A DNA stretch of 64,000 nucleotides from Piromyces finnis (GCA_002104945.1 MCFH01000075.1:1-64000), one strand, 5' to 3'. Shown: positions 9,421-20,352, numbered from the stretch's first letter. Translations and numbers: made by a program. The notes: generated from the sequence alone by a model not told the origin.

Positions 9421-10620
9421 TTTAGCGTTTAGATAAGCGGTTTTAATATCCAGTTGGTAAATTTCCCATTTAAGTTTAGCAGCAGTAGAAATAATAAACA
9501 AACTATTAGAATTTAATGTTGGAGAATAGGTTAAGTCAAAATCGGTCCCGTAAACTTGAGTGAAACCTCTGGCTACGAGTCTGGCTTTATATTTAGTGAT
9601 ATTATTATTTTCATCCCTCTTGATGGTGAATACCAATTTTATGGAAATTAATTTTCTTTCTTTGGGAATTTCGGGAACAAAAGTCATGATTTTATTAGAA
9701 TATAAATTGTTAAGTTCTTCATTAATTTCATTGATCCAGTATGATTTATTGGAACACGTAGTGGCTTGTTTGTAATTAAATGGAATATCTGATTCATATG
9801 TATACGTGGATTCTTCTAAATTTAAAACCAGTCTTTTGTTATCATTAAGCAGTGGTGAATCATATGGATGCTTTTTAGGGATATTGATGTTTGACTGTTC
9901 ATTTATGTTACCTGAAATTGTTTTATTATCATTATTTGAAACATTTGAATCATTGTCTGAATCCTTGTAGTTAGTTTTATTTTCAAAAGTTGTATTAGCA
10001 TTTTCATTTGTGGCGTCGTAGTTTTTATTAATATTATTGTTGTTGTTGGAAAAATTATTATTACAGTATTCGAATGTGGCGTTATTATTCATGACATCAT
10101 TAAAATTCTTATCCATTTGTTCATTGGTGTTATCAATCCCAGTATTGAGTCTTTCAAATATATTGTAGTGGTTGATGTTTGTATTGTAGTTTGGATGATT
10201 GTTAGTGTTATACTGGTTATTGAACGTAAAATTTCCTGGCTCCTCTTCAAGAAAAACAGCTTCTTTTACTAAATGAATAGATTGATCACGTTTATCCATA
10301 ATTATATAACAATTTGTGTCGAATTTTATTCCCAAGAATATGCCTTTTTGTGAATTAGTTTCAAATTTAGACGCTTTATTTTGAATCTTGCTATAGTAGG
10401 ATACACAGCCAAATACTTTGATTTTATCAATTTTTACGGCTTTATTTTAGAAAATTTCATTTGGTATTAAATTTAAGATTCCCTTTCTTGGTGTAATGTT
10501 ATACAGGTGATTTGTATAAATTACAGCATATGACCAGAAATCTAAGCTAAGTTTAGCCCAAAAAATTAAGGTCTTCGCAGAGTTGATAATGGTTTGGTTG
10601 AATCTCTCGGCAATACCATT
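9373..10620 (-). pseudogene. Copia-2 pol remnant: integrase C-terminus, Asn-rich linker and N-terminal RT
   Basis: The open frame 10335-9373 starts in the integrase tail (IKFDTNCYIIMDKRDQS, VKEAVFLEEEPGNF), passes an Asn-rich linker and enters RT (INEINEELNNLYSNK, KYKARLVARGFTQVYG, YQLDIKTAYLNAKLD). It stops just before the catalytic half. The stretch 10620-10336 holds the integrase Glu region (NNGIAERFN) with an in-frame stop. The order matches Copia-1, though the linker is shorter. Confidence 0.85.
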
Positions 10621-10630
10621 ATTCTCAGGA

Positions 10631-11400
10631 TTATATGGTGGGGAAAATATTTTCGATACCGATTTTTCTACAATATTTCTTTATTCTTTTGTTGTTAAAT
10701 TCACGTCCGTTATCACTTTTGAAAAATTTAATATTATTTTCAAAGTGATTATTTATGAATTTTAAAAAATTTAAAATTGTGTTGGTTGCTTCGGCCTTCT
10801 CTTTGAGTAAGCAAACCCAGGATTTTCTACTAAATTCATCAAGAAATGTGATGATATATTTCATATCATCTATTGATGTGGGTTTTATAGGTCCGATGAT
10901 GTCAGAATGGATAGTTTCCAGGATATTAGATGCTTTTGGAGTAACTTTATTATGGGGTTTTGCCTTCAATTTTGATATTTTGCAATCTAGGCATTGGTCA
11001 TTTTCCTTCGTTCTGAGTTCCAAATATTTGTTTAAATCTTTCTGGTAGTAGTGACCTAGACGACGGTGCCATAAGTCTTGGTTAAAAGTTTCAGTGGAGC
11101 AAAATTGTTGATTAAGATTATTGAATTTTATCCTAATAACATTATTGCTGTCAGGTTCGTGTTTACTAATAACTTTGTCTGTATGGTCAGACAAAATTAA
11201 GAGAACCTTACCATTTTGATTCTTTAACTGAGTATTAATACCGGCTATCGTTAGTTTTATTCCACTGATAAGATTTTTATTAACTTCATTTGATAAAAGT
11301 ACTCTTTCTAAGACTATCACAGTTCCGTTTATGGCTCCGCGGTAAGTACCATGGCCCTCAAAAGTACAAGTAGAACCATTTGCACAGCTCATAGTAATTT
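10631..11400 (-). pseudogene. Copia-2 pol remnant: protease end and integrase core
   Basis: The frame 11392-10631 contains the protease tail (SCANGSTCTFEGHGTY, VNKNLISG), the HHCC integrase region (LWHRRLGHYY..CLDCKISKLK), the first catalytic Asp (HSDIIGPI) and the second (KSDNGREF). A frameshift follows just before the catalytic Glu. The sequence is closest, by eye, to Copia-3. The upstream piece with the DTGAS-type protease box (about 11400-11540) is in another frame. Confidence 0.85.
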
Positions 11401-11540
11401 TTTCGTTAATGAAGTTTTCTAAGATCCCTTTGTTGTTCGTTATATGTTCACTTGCTCCAGTATCATAAGTCCATACTGATGTTGTGTAACCTTCATTTTG
11501 GTCATGTGATTTCCGAATATTACATGAAAATATTTCTTCT

Positions 11541-12434
11541 CTATTTTCTAATGGAAAATGTTTTCAAGGATTAAATCATCAAGTATATTTATCACGTGGT
11601 TGACATTCTGATTGGTCAGTGTTTATGTTTGTGTAACATTTATTTTCAGGGATGGAAATTTTTGGATCATACATTTTTTCATTACTCTTAATTTCATTTT
11701 CAATATTATCGGCAGAAGGTCCAAACATTGTATTGATTTCTTCAAAGCATGGAGTACTATCCGAGGTTGTCTCGTTCTCAATATTAGAACAATATTTGTC
11801 GTCCTTTGATTTTCCTTTGATTGGTTAAGTTTTATAATTTTCGTTAAATTTATTATTTTTCTTGGTTCTGGTTGAACGGCTGGGGTTATAATAGCAATCC
11901 TTGGCCAAGTGTCCCGGAATGTCACAGATAACACAGTATTTGTTTCTGTGATATTGTTTTGTATTTCTTCTATTTCCCTTTGAACGTTTTCCTTCTATAT
12001 TGTCTATATCCATATAGTCATTGTTTGAATTTTTGAAGTTGTTGATGAATGGGTTATTATTTCTTCTTATGTTTCTAGGGTTAAAATTGCTATTTCTTTG
12101 GTTGTGGGTTTGGTTATTATTGTATTCCATTTGGTAGCGAATAACTGTATATCTATCTTTTATAATTTCATATAGTGTTTCTGGTGTATATTGGGAACTC
12201 ATTAGTATTTTATCCTTAAGGATGTTTGGTAGAGCGTTGTACATAATTGTTATTTTTTCCATGTTTGATTTGTTCATGCATGAGTTTTCGAGTAAATTAA
12301 ATAACTCTATAATCTCATTCATGACATTCATGGTTTCCTTAAGGTTGGTAGCCTTGAGAGATCCTAATCTTCTTAACCACTCTCCATGGTTAGTGTAACA
12401 AGAACTAGTGAGAACCACTAGGTTGTTGTAGGAA
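11541..12434 (-). pseudogene. Copia-2 gag remnant: C-terminal half with zinc knuckle
   Basis: The frame 12418-11825 (open further right, into the insertion) carries a Gag helical domain (GEWLRRLGSLKATNLKETMN) and a CCHC knuckle (CVICDIPGHLAKDC). Past the stop at 11825 a different frame continues with an acidic linker (SKDDKYCSNIENETTSDS) toward protease. Upstream it is cut by the 12435-12823 insertion. Confidence 0.8.
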
Positions 12435-12823
12435 ATAATAATAAATAAAACAAATAAATAAATAAAAACACAAAATTAAATAAACGATATTATTTAGGAT
12501 TTTATACTATTTTATTTATTATTATTCAATGTTAATAATAGCTCAAAGAGCATAAAATAAAAATAATACATGGTTATTTATATTCGTTAATTCTAATTCT
12601 ATAATACATGATTGGATTTTACATTAATATAAAATTTATCTATTCTATAATTATTCATACATTTAATTTAAATATAATTTATCTAACTATTCATTTAATT
12701 AAAATATAAATTATAAAAAGTAAATAATAGGATTCGAACCAGTGACAAAATCCATACTAAACCAAAGCCAGGTACCATTGAGCTATCCTAATGGTTATAA
12801 CGATACTTGATATCGTTACAGTT
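12435..12823 (-). mobile_element. SINE-like insertion with tRNA-type Pol III promoter in Copia-2 gag
   Basis: About 390 bp interrupt the gag frame. On the minus strand the 5' end carries box A (TAGCTCAATGG, 12785-12775) and box B (GGTTCGAATCC, 12740-12730) 34 bases apart, with a Gln-like TTG anticodon loop (CTTTGGT). Acceptor and T stems do not close properly, so it is not a working tRNA. The body and tail are AT-rich and end in TTTATTTATTT. A 21-bp hairpin (12798-12818, arms TAACGATA/TATCGTTA) precedes the promoter. Borders are approximate and no target-site duplication was found. Confidence 0.6.
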
Positions 12824-13112
12824 AGAGGAGTCATCCAGTTTGTACAAGCTCGAGTTTCTCCATCTTCTCATATGCGGACTCACAGTTCATAATGTACCTT
12901 TTAACAGAGTCGGTACAATTTGTAAAAATGATAATTCCTGCGAGTGCATCATTTGGTTCAAATTTGCTTGGTTCATTGAATGTTTTGTAGTTACTCTTGA
13001 TGTAACCACCAAGCTGTTTGGCCCTTAAGTAGCCTTCAATTGTACAGTACCATATATCAAAGTTGGAACTGCCTTGTAATTTATCCCTTTCGCTTAATAT
13101 GAATTCAGGCAT
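12824..13112 (-). pseudogene. Copia-2 gag remnant: N-terminal part
   Basis: A 93-codon frame opens 51 bases inside the LTR with MPEFILSERDKLQGSSNFD and continues IWYCTIEGYLRAKQLGGYI. This matches the Gag start of Copia-1 (ENFQAWQIKVRDILR) and Copia-3 (FDGRDFNIWLKLITNVF type) in pattern. It stops at the edge of the SINE-like insertion. Confidence 0.8.
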
Positions 13113-13148
13113 TTTATTTATATTTTATAATATTTCTTTGTGAGCCAG

Positions 13149-13163
13149 TTGAGACTTTTAATC
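13149..13163 (-). promoter_or_regulatory. Copia-2 primer-binding site (tRNA-Lys anticodon arm type)
   Basis: The minus strand reads GATTAAAAGTCTCAA directly after the LTR end. It differs by one base from the Copia-1 and Copia-3 sites. Confidence 0.72.
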
Positions 13164-13371
13164 TGTTAGAATTTTAGGTTTTTTAATATTTACTTTATTA
13201 TGGTAATTTATTAATATTTCATTACAAAGATTTAATGAACAATTACAAGTTTGTATTTATACTAAAATTTATGGCTTATGCTCTAATACATACATTATCA
13301 ATACATTACATTATATTAAATACATTTTATTAATGAATAAGGTTTATAATAAAGTTTGAGATTTTCTAACA
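13164..13371 (-). repeat. Copia-2 5' LTR
   Basis: A 208-bp copy of 7859-8074, with TG..CA ends. The primer-binding site abuts it. Confidence 0.92.
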
Positions 13372-13555
13372 AATTTAGCTCTTTTCAATGTATAAGAAAA
13401 AACGCGTTCCTATATACTTGTATTATGATAATAATAAATATTAATAAATAAATAGTTAAAATAAATATAAAACAATAAAAATTAATTATACAAATATTTT
13501 TTTTATATTGTTGGTGTTATATATAATATCATAACTATTAATATAAAAATAATAT
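13372..13555 (+). repeat. Right half of the Copia-1-family LTR interrupted by Copia-2
   Basis: AGCTCTTTTCAATGTATAAG and the later TTGTTGGTGTTATATA match the second half of the Copia-1 LTR in the same orientation, with about 15-20 percent change by eye. It ends about 60 bases before the tRNA-Cys gene. Confidence 0.8.
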
Positions 13556-13614
13556 AAAATATAATCTTTCAAATAATTATTAGTTAAATTAACATTAACA
13601 AAACATTAAATTAT

Positions 13615-13686
13615 AGGGGCGTTCCGGATTTGAACCGAAGACCTATTGATCTGCAGTCAATTGCTCTACCGCTGAGCTAACACCCC
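13615..13686 (-). tRNA. tRNA-Cys(GCA)
   Basis: A 72-base minus-strand cloverleaf. Acceptor GGGGTGT pairs with ACGCCCC (one G-U) and the discriminator is T. D-arm is GCTCAGCGGTAGAGC. The anticodon stem ATTGA/TCAAT encloses CTGCAGA with anticodon GCA. The T-loop is TTCAAAT within GGTTCAAATCC. No intron. Intact and probably functional. Confidence 0.96.
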
Positions 13687-13754
13687 ATTCTTATTGTTTT
13701 TGTTGTGTAAGAATTAATAATTATTTATTGAATAATTATTAATTCTTATTTAAT

Positions 13755-14788
13755 TGTAAAAGTTTTACTAAACTTATAATTTAATATTAAAATATTAAAT
13801 TAAATAAAAGATTAAAAGATAACTAGGTTAGAAAAAAAAATGTTTTATTAAAATAATCTTAATTGATTTATAAATGAATAATTATATTATGTATTATAGT
13901 TAAAATAATTCCTTTTTATTTTATTTAAAGAATATATATAATAATAAGATTATTTAATAGTAATACTTATTAAGTATTAATAAGATAATAATCTTTACAA
14001 AGATTTAATTCATAAAACTATTCTAAACTATTTATACTATTTGTAATTTTACATTTAATAATAAAATAACTTTTCAATACATGATTATATTCATAATATA
14101 TTTTATAATACTTAAACTAAACTTAAGACTTATTCCTAATTATTAAAAAATAACTATTGTTTATAATATTCATAATATTAATTATTTCTTAATTATAATA
14201 TAATTCATTGAATATAATATTAATAATTATAATCCTCTAGTTCAAAGATTATAAATTATGTTATTGAAATAATTATTATAAAATAAAGTTAATTAGTTCC
14301 GGAAAATAATTTTAATTTAATTAAACAATAATTTTTTATACTTTGAGTGAATGATTTATGTTTGATATATCAGGGGTGATCATTCTCTGAATAAACAATT
14401 AATCATTGCTAACAAAATATCTTTAAATTGGAATATCTCGTGAACCAGCAGAGATATTGACCTGATTTTAAGATATGTTGTTTGTCTCGAGCGTGGCTTT
14501 CTAACGAACTTAATTATAACCAAAATATTTTTATTCAAAAATCGTCATTCGTTGAGGAGATACGCGTGTTTTTTCTTATTCCATTTTAACGATAAGGGTT
14601 AAAGTTATTTATTATAAAAATTATTAAGGGTTAAGGTCATATTTTAACCTTTTCTTAATTTTTAAATATTTCTTAATAAAATTTTATAATTTATTTAAAA
14701 ATAAAATATTTGTTGATTTTGAATTTTCATAAGTGATTTCACAATTCCAAGTGATCTTGAAATTGTAATTTCACTAGTATTCGTGACA
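13755..14788 (-). repeat. Gypsy-element 3' LTR (correct orientation)
   Basis: 1034 bp. On the element's strand it begins TGTCACGAATACTAG and ends TAGTAAAACTTTTACA. It is flanked inside by the polypurine tract (14789-14798) and outside by TTAAT. It is the reverse complement of 20480-21609 apart from small changes and an AT-rich expansion. Confidence 0.88.
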
Positions 14789-14798
14789 TCGCTCCGCC

Positions 14799-15707
14799 AA
14801 AAAAAATCGAATACCAGGCGATTGAAATAATATAAAATAAAGTTGTATAATAAAGTATAATTGAAATAAATTGAAGTAGTATATATTAAATATAAACCAA
14901 TATATAGTTGTATGTGTAACATGAAATAAAATGGTAACTAAATAAAGAATATATTTAATATAATATGTTGAATATATTGCAATATATGAAATAAAATTAA
15001 AAAACATTTTCTTGTGTAACATTCAGTCAAATTCATAAAATTTTTGAAAGAAATGTTGAAATTTAAATTGATCATTGAGTGAAAAAATTGAAATTCGTAC
15101 GAAAAATTAAAATTTGAATAAGAAATATTATTCCTAGGATATTGAAACACTTTTTATTTTTGAAAAATGTTAACATTTGCTAAAATAATTGAAATTTCAA
15201 AAATTGATCAAATAAACTTTAATTAATATGATTTTGAAAAAAAAAAATTTTTGAAATTTTTGAAAAATTTTTAATAATAAAAAATTTTTTCATTAAATAC
15301 AAAAAAATTTTGAACTAAACTTTTTGAAAAAATGTCACTGAAGACTATTGATTTTAATGATCGATCGAGATGGTGACAATATTGAAATTGATACTATTGA
15401 ATAGAGAATAAAATAAGCATTAACAACATATAAATATTTGTAATTGTACTGCTAAAATAAATTGAAAATTATTCTCTTTAAATATTTAATTTTCATTATA
15501 AAAATTTTGTGTTTTAAATTAAATAAATTGATAAAATTGTTGGATCAAAAATTATTGAATTGAAATTTAACATTCATAGAAAAAAATTTTTGAAATTTGT
15601 GTTGAAATGTATTAGATGAGTAATACAAATTATAATAAAACATAATGTTAGTGAAAGATATTAATAAATTTTTAAAAAATAAAATTGTTGAAATGCAATT
15701 TAAAGAA
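14799..15707 (-). other. Gypsy-element 3' untranslated region
   Basis: About 900 bases between the pol stop and the polypurine tract. It is very AT-rich, with repeated AAATTTTTGAA-type runs and no frame worth calling; short minus-strand frames here (14695-15150) are low-complexity. Confidence 0.6.
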
Positions 15708-17033
15708 TTAGATTTTGTGTTTTCTAATACTTTTATTGAATTGAATTAATAATTCTTGATATCTTGGGTCACTTTCTATTACTGTAGCAGGAACCCAGTG
15801 CCAACTTAGGCGGTGATTATAACGAATTTTATATTCGTAGCGTTTTTCTTTATAATTTGTCCTAAAGTCACCAATTTCTATAATTTCTGCATTAGTTTCT
15901 TTATATTTAGATCTATTTTTAAATTTATCTGGCGTAGATACATAAGGTTCAAGTTCCGATATGTGAAATACAGGGTGGTGTTTTGGAAAAGGTGATTTTG
16001 AAATATCTATTTTATAATTACCATTGTTTAAAACTTCTAAAACCTTGTAAGGACCATACTTACGAGGCGCTAGTTTGGCATTTTCAGTAGTAGCAAAAGC
16101 AGGAGGTGCATGAATCCAAACTTTTTGTCCTTCATTCAATTCAGGAGCAATAATTCTTTTCTTATCGGCAGCTCTTTTGTATAAATCTTGAGATCTAAGC
16201 AAAACATCTTTAACTAAAAGGAAATTTTTACTAACATCTTTAATGTATTTAAAGTTTGAATCAGAACCTTGAAACAAAAAGACATCATCCATAGGTGGGT
16301 GGAATCCATAATTAATGAAAAATGGAGTTTGTTTTGTCGATTCATGAACTGTATTATTATAAACAAATTCAGCTAGATGTAACCATTCAATCCAGTCATC
16401 GTGGAAAAATGTTCTTGAATAGCAACGTAAATATTGTTCAATGAAAGAGTTACAACGTTCTACTTGACCAACGGTCTCATGGTGATCTGTGGTAGCTATT
16501 TTTGGCTTAACACGCAATTTTTCCATAATTTCTATCCATAAAGCACTAGTAAATTGTGTTCCTCTGTCCGTATAAATATCTGTAGGTAGTCCATGGAGTT
16601 TAAAAATATTTTTTAGGAAAGCTTTGGCAGTTTCTTCAGCTGTAGGTATTTCTTTGAACGGAATAAGGTGAATCATTTTTGAAAAGCGATCTACAACAAC
16701 CATTATAACGGAAAACTTTTTTGATTCAGGGAGACCACAAAGAAAATCGATTTCAATAGATTTCCAAGGGCGATCAGGAATTTCTAAAGGTCTTAAAAGA
16801 TCATATCTTTTATGTCTATTAACTTTATTTCTGGAACATTGTTCGCAAGAATTGACAAAATTTACGATATCTTGATGCATTTTGGGCCACCAAAAATTAC
16901 GGTTAATTAGTTCTTCAGTTCTTCGAATACCTAAATGACCAGCAGTAGCGTTATCATGGTACCTGGTTAAAATATCTACATGAAGTTTTTCTGGTACATA
17001 AATTAAATTATTATATAAAATTAAATTATTTTT
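15708..17033 (-). pseudogene. Gypsy pol, second part: integrase with C-terminal chromodomain-like region
   Basis: This frame opens at 17033 inside a run of seven A's on the coding strand and continues pol after a one-base shift. It holds the integrase zinc domain (YHDNATAGHLGIRRT..CEQC), catalytic Asp residues (IDFLCGLPESKK, TDRGTQF), the Glu in GQVERCN, and a tail HPVFHISELEPYV followed by a chromodomain-like stretch (EIGDFRTNYKEKRYEYKIRY..WHWVPATV). This tail marks chromoviruses, whose chromodomain steers integration to modified chromatin. The catalytic context TDHHETVGQVER departs from the usual TAYHPQTDGQ but the Glu is kept. About 440 codons. The shift may be a genuine mutation or a homopolymer error. 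Confidence 0.88.
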
Positions 17034-19397
17034 TTATTTTAAATTTTTCCATTTTTCTGAAAGGTCTGTAAAAGTAACCTTGATTAGCATTATTAGGACT
17101 AAAGTAAAGATAAATATTATTCGCATTTTCATCATCCTTATAATTTTCTATTATTTGATCAATGAGAGAACCAACAATACCAACAAAACATGGAGTATCG
17201 GGAACGTTTTTATAATCTAATATATGTTCTGGTTTAGGTTCAACATTATTCTTCTCGTAATCAGGTCTTCTTGACAAACTATCAGGTTTACCATTTTTTC
17301 TTCCTTGGCGGTATATTAATTGAAAATTATATTCTTGGAAAAATAAATGCCAACGATGTTGACGTTGGTTTCCGACTTTACCACCTAAGGTGTATAGAAG
17401 GTTTTTATGGTCAGTAAAAACGGTTACTTGGTATTTAGCACCTAGTAATAAATGTCTCCAGGTAGAAAATGCACATTTTATAGCTAAAAGTTCCTTTTCA
17501 GTAATTGAATAATTTAATTCAGCATTGTTTAAACATCTTGAATAATATGCTACAGGATGTAATTTGTTATCTTCATCCTTTTGAGAAAGTATACAACCAA
17601 TGGCAAAATTACTAGCATCGCATTCGACAATAAATGGTTTGGTTGGATCTGGATGTAATAAAATAGGTGAAGAGATTAGTCTCTTTTTTAATTCTAAAAA
17701 TGAGTTATTACATTTATCATTCCAATTAAAACTAGTATTTTTCTTTGTTAAATTGTGAAGCGGTTTAGCAATAGTAGCAAAATCTTTTATAAATCTTCTA
17801 TAATAGTTGCATAATCCAACAAAGCGTTGAACATCTTTTACACAATTAGGTGTAGGCCATTCTTGGACAGATTTAATTTTCTTTGGATCAGTAGATATAC
17901 CATTGCCTGATATAACGTGTCCTAAAAATTCAACTTCTGGCTTGTGAAATTCACATTTCTTTAATTTAGCAAATAAATTATTTTTGAGCAATGTTTGGAG
18001 AACAGTACGAACATGTTGTATATGTTCATCTAATGTTTCCGAGTAAATCAGAATATCATCTAAATATAAAATAACAAATTTTTCTAAATAAGGGCGTAAT
18101 ACTGAATTAATAAATGATTGAAATGTAGCAGGGGCATTTCTTAAACCAAAAGGCATTACTAAATATTCATAGTGACCATATTTAGTTCTAAAAGCTGTCT
18201 TATATTCGTCTCCTTCACGAATACGCACTAAATTGTAAGCAGAACGAAGATCTAATTTTGAAAAGAATTTAGCACCTTTCACTCTTTCGATAATATCAGT
18301 AATTAGAGGAAGTGGGTAAGAATTGCGAATTGTAACTGCATTTAATTTTTTGTAATCAATACAAAGACGTAACGATCCATCCTTCTTTTTCTGAAATAAA
18401 ACAGGATAACCAGCTGGAGATTCAGATGGTCTAATGAATCCTTTCTTGAGATTTTCATCTATGTATTCTTTAAGAACTTGGGATTCATCTTCAGATAGAG
18501 GATATATAGGACCATAATGTAAAGAAGCATCTTTTTGTAAAACGATTTTACAATCCGTTAGCCTATGTGGTGGTAGTTTATCAGCCTTAACCTTGCTGAA
18601 AACTTCCGCTAAATCACGATATGGTTCTGGTACTTCTTCTAATTTGAAGTCTTCTTCATTATCAGTATTATAATCTTTTTCACTATTAGCTAAAAATGAG
18701 TGAATAAGGTAATTATAGCTGAAATTTTGATATTTTGGTTTAGAGTAATTTTTCAAATTATTAAAAGATGTATTGGAAGTTAATTTATTATGATTAATGG
18801 TTTTAATTTTTAAATTTTTGGATTTATTCAATCGGTTTTTATTAATTTTATATATAATTTTATTAGAATTTAATTTTTTAAAATTGTTAAAATTTAAACT
18901 TGAATATACAAAATTTTTATTATAATTAAAATGTAGTTGATATTTGTGTAAAAATTTATTGCCTAATAACAAATCTGTTGGAAGATTTTTAATAATTAGA
19001 AATTTTTCTTTAAAAGTAATTAAAAATTTTGAATGATTAATATAGATAGTAGTCTTAAAATATAAGAAGGTGTATGTATCAATAAATATTGAACCACTAA
19101 TTCCATTTATTTCAATTGAGTGTAATAATTTGTGTGGTTTTAGTTTTAATTTATTGACCAAGTTGATTGAAATAAAGTTGCAATATGAGCCACTATCTAA
19201 AATTAAATTGTATTGATTTTTATTAATTGAATTTTTTAAATCATAAAGTTTGTTTAATTTAATTGGGATAAAAAATTTTAAGTTGAAAAATGTTGTAGGC
19301 AATTTTTTATTTATTTTAGAGTCATATGTAGGAAAGTTGTAATGTATTATTTTTGTATTATGAACTCTCTTAGACTCTCTTGAGAGTTCATTTCTTA
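17026..19397 (-). CDS. Gypsy pol, first part: protease, reverse transcriptase, RNase H
   Basis: The pol frame overlaps the gag stop and lies -1 to gag; it has no needed ATG and is probably made by ribosomal frameshifting at 19398-19404. It contains an aspartic protease (LILDSGSYCNFISINLV..LPTDLLLGNKFL), RT (VLFQKKKDGSLRLCIDYKKL, FSKLDLRSAYNLVRI, YLVMPFGLRNAPATFQ, VILYLDDILIYS) and RNase H (FIVECDASNFAIG, TEKELLAIKCAF, VFTDHKNLLY). All catalytic Asp residues are present. It ends at 17026 in FKIKK-stop because of a frameshift in an A7 run (17029-17035); integrase follows in the next frame. A TTG near 19302 could be mistaken for a start. Confidence 0.92.
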
Positions 19398-19404
19398 GTT
19401 TTTT
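19360..19404 (-). promoter_or_regulatory. Predicted -1 ribosomal frameshift signal between gag and pol
   Basis: On the coding strand the slippery heptamer A AAA AAC (19404-19398) is in the gag frame directly before the gag stop TAA. Six bases later comes a perfect 10-bp stem: ATGAACTCTC (19391-19382) pairing with GAGAGTTCAT (19369-19360), loop 12 bases. Pol is open in the -1 frame throughout. Heptamer type, spacing and stem all fit the known -1 frameshift design. Confidence 0.88.
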
Positions 19405-20303
19405 GAGTTCATCTTTTGAACTTTATTGACATAATTATTATTATTGTTTGAATTTTGATAATGGGTTTTATTCTTATTGAATTTCCTATTGTTTCTCTTA
19501 TTGTAATGTTGATTTTTATTATTATTATTATTGATATTTAATTTATTATTAGTAACAAGAGAATTTTCAAAAATTATACACTTTGTAACCATTTCACTTA
19601 AAGTGTTAGGTAAAATATCAGCTTTCTTAATTTCATTCTTATATTTTGGATGTAAACCATTTAAAAATATTAGTGAAAGACTAATGTCATCTATCTCTAA
19701 ACAACGACTTAAATCTCTAAATTTGTTAATATAATCGTTCACTTTTCCATAAGCTTGTCTTAATTCTATTAATTGAATCATGGCTAATTTGGTACTGGTA
19801 ACATTTGAAAAAGCTTTGTTTAATTCACTTAATAGTTCGTTCATAGTCATAGGAGTAATACCATCTTTATATTTAATATGATACCAAGTTCTGGCAGAAT
19901 CACGTAATCTAACAACAACAAAGTTAATTTTTACTTCTTCAGATAGTTGATTGTTAGGTGGAGTTTTAAAGGTAGCTTGGCAGAGTTCGCAGAATAACTC
20001 AGTCTGAGTAGTATCACCAGTAAAGAATCCTGGATCTGGTACTTGTTTGATAGGATAGGTTCTATTACGCATTATAACATCATGATCTTCATCATAATCG
20101 GTAGAAGATTCCTCGGTTTCAGTATAATTAGCACGACTCTTAAGTTCCTTTAACATAGCATCCATACGTTCTAACAAGGAGGTGGTATTTTTATCCAATT
20201 GTTGAGTGATATACTTGTCTAATTCACCACAAAGATTTTTCTTAAATTCTTCTAAATCTTGAGGCTTTAGGAATTGTTGAACTGGTTTAGGTGTTGGTTG
20301 AGT

Positions 20304-20306
<3 letters not shown>
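19395..20306 (-). CDS. Gypsy Gag
   Basis: A 303-residue capsid-type protein. The N-terminus has a coiled-coil-like acidic/basic region (PQDLEEFKKNLCGELDKYI). The Ty3-type retrotransposon Gag core follows (VPDPGFFTGDTTQTELFCEL, VVVRLRDSARTWYHIKY, LNKAFSNVTSTKLAMIQLIE, LRQAYGKVNDYINKFRDLSR), then a basic Asn-rich tail. No CCHC knuckle is seen, so RNA binding probably relies on the Asn/Lys-rich tail. The ATG is immediately preceded by a run of about 38 A's. The frame ends at TAA right after the slippery heptamer. Confidence 0.92.

Positions 20307-20344
<38 letters not shown>
20307..20344 (-). promoter_or_regulatory. Poly(A) leader abutting the gag start codon
   Basis: On the coding strand about 38 consecutive A's end exactly at the gag ATG. 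A similar 29-A run abuts the start of the unrelated gene at 49204. A role in translation is inference; replication slippage could also explain it. Confidence 0.5.

Positions 20345-20352
<8 letters not shown>

Larger units (their letters stand above)
7859..13371 (-). mobile_element. Copia-2: decayed Ty1/copia LTR retrotransposon
   Basis: A minus-strand element with LTRs at 7859-8074 and 13164-13371 that start TGTTAGAA and end TTCTAACA (perfect 8-bp terminal inverted repeat). They differ by an 8-bp indel plus a few substitutions. On the coding strand, GAGGGGGAA precedes the 3' LTR as polypurine tract. Its primer site is at 13149-13163. Gag, protease, integrase, RT and RNase H are all recognisable but broken by several frameshifts and by a ~390-bp insertion in gag, so the copy is dead. 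It lies inside a forward LTR of the Copia-1 family. Confidence 0.92.

Noticed and set aside
12720-12795. A functional minus-strand tRNA-Gln
   Set aside because: Box A and B are good, but the D, T and acceptor stems do not pair properly and the piece lies within an insertion in gag; a SINE head fits better.
14695-15150. Minus-strand frames of 70-82 codons
   Set aside because: They fall in the gypsy 3' UTR and LTR, are Phe/Tyr/Ile-rich low-complexity and match nothing.
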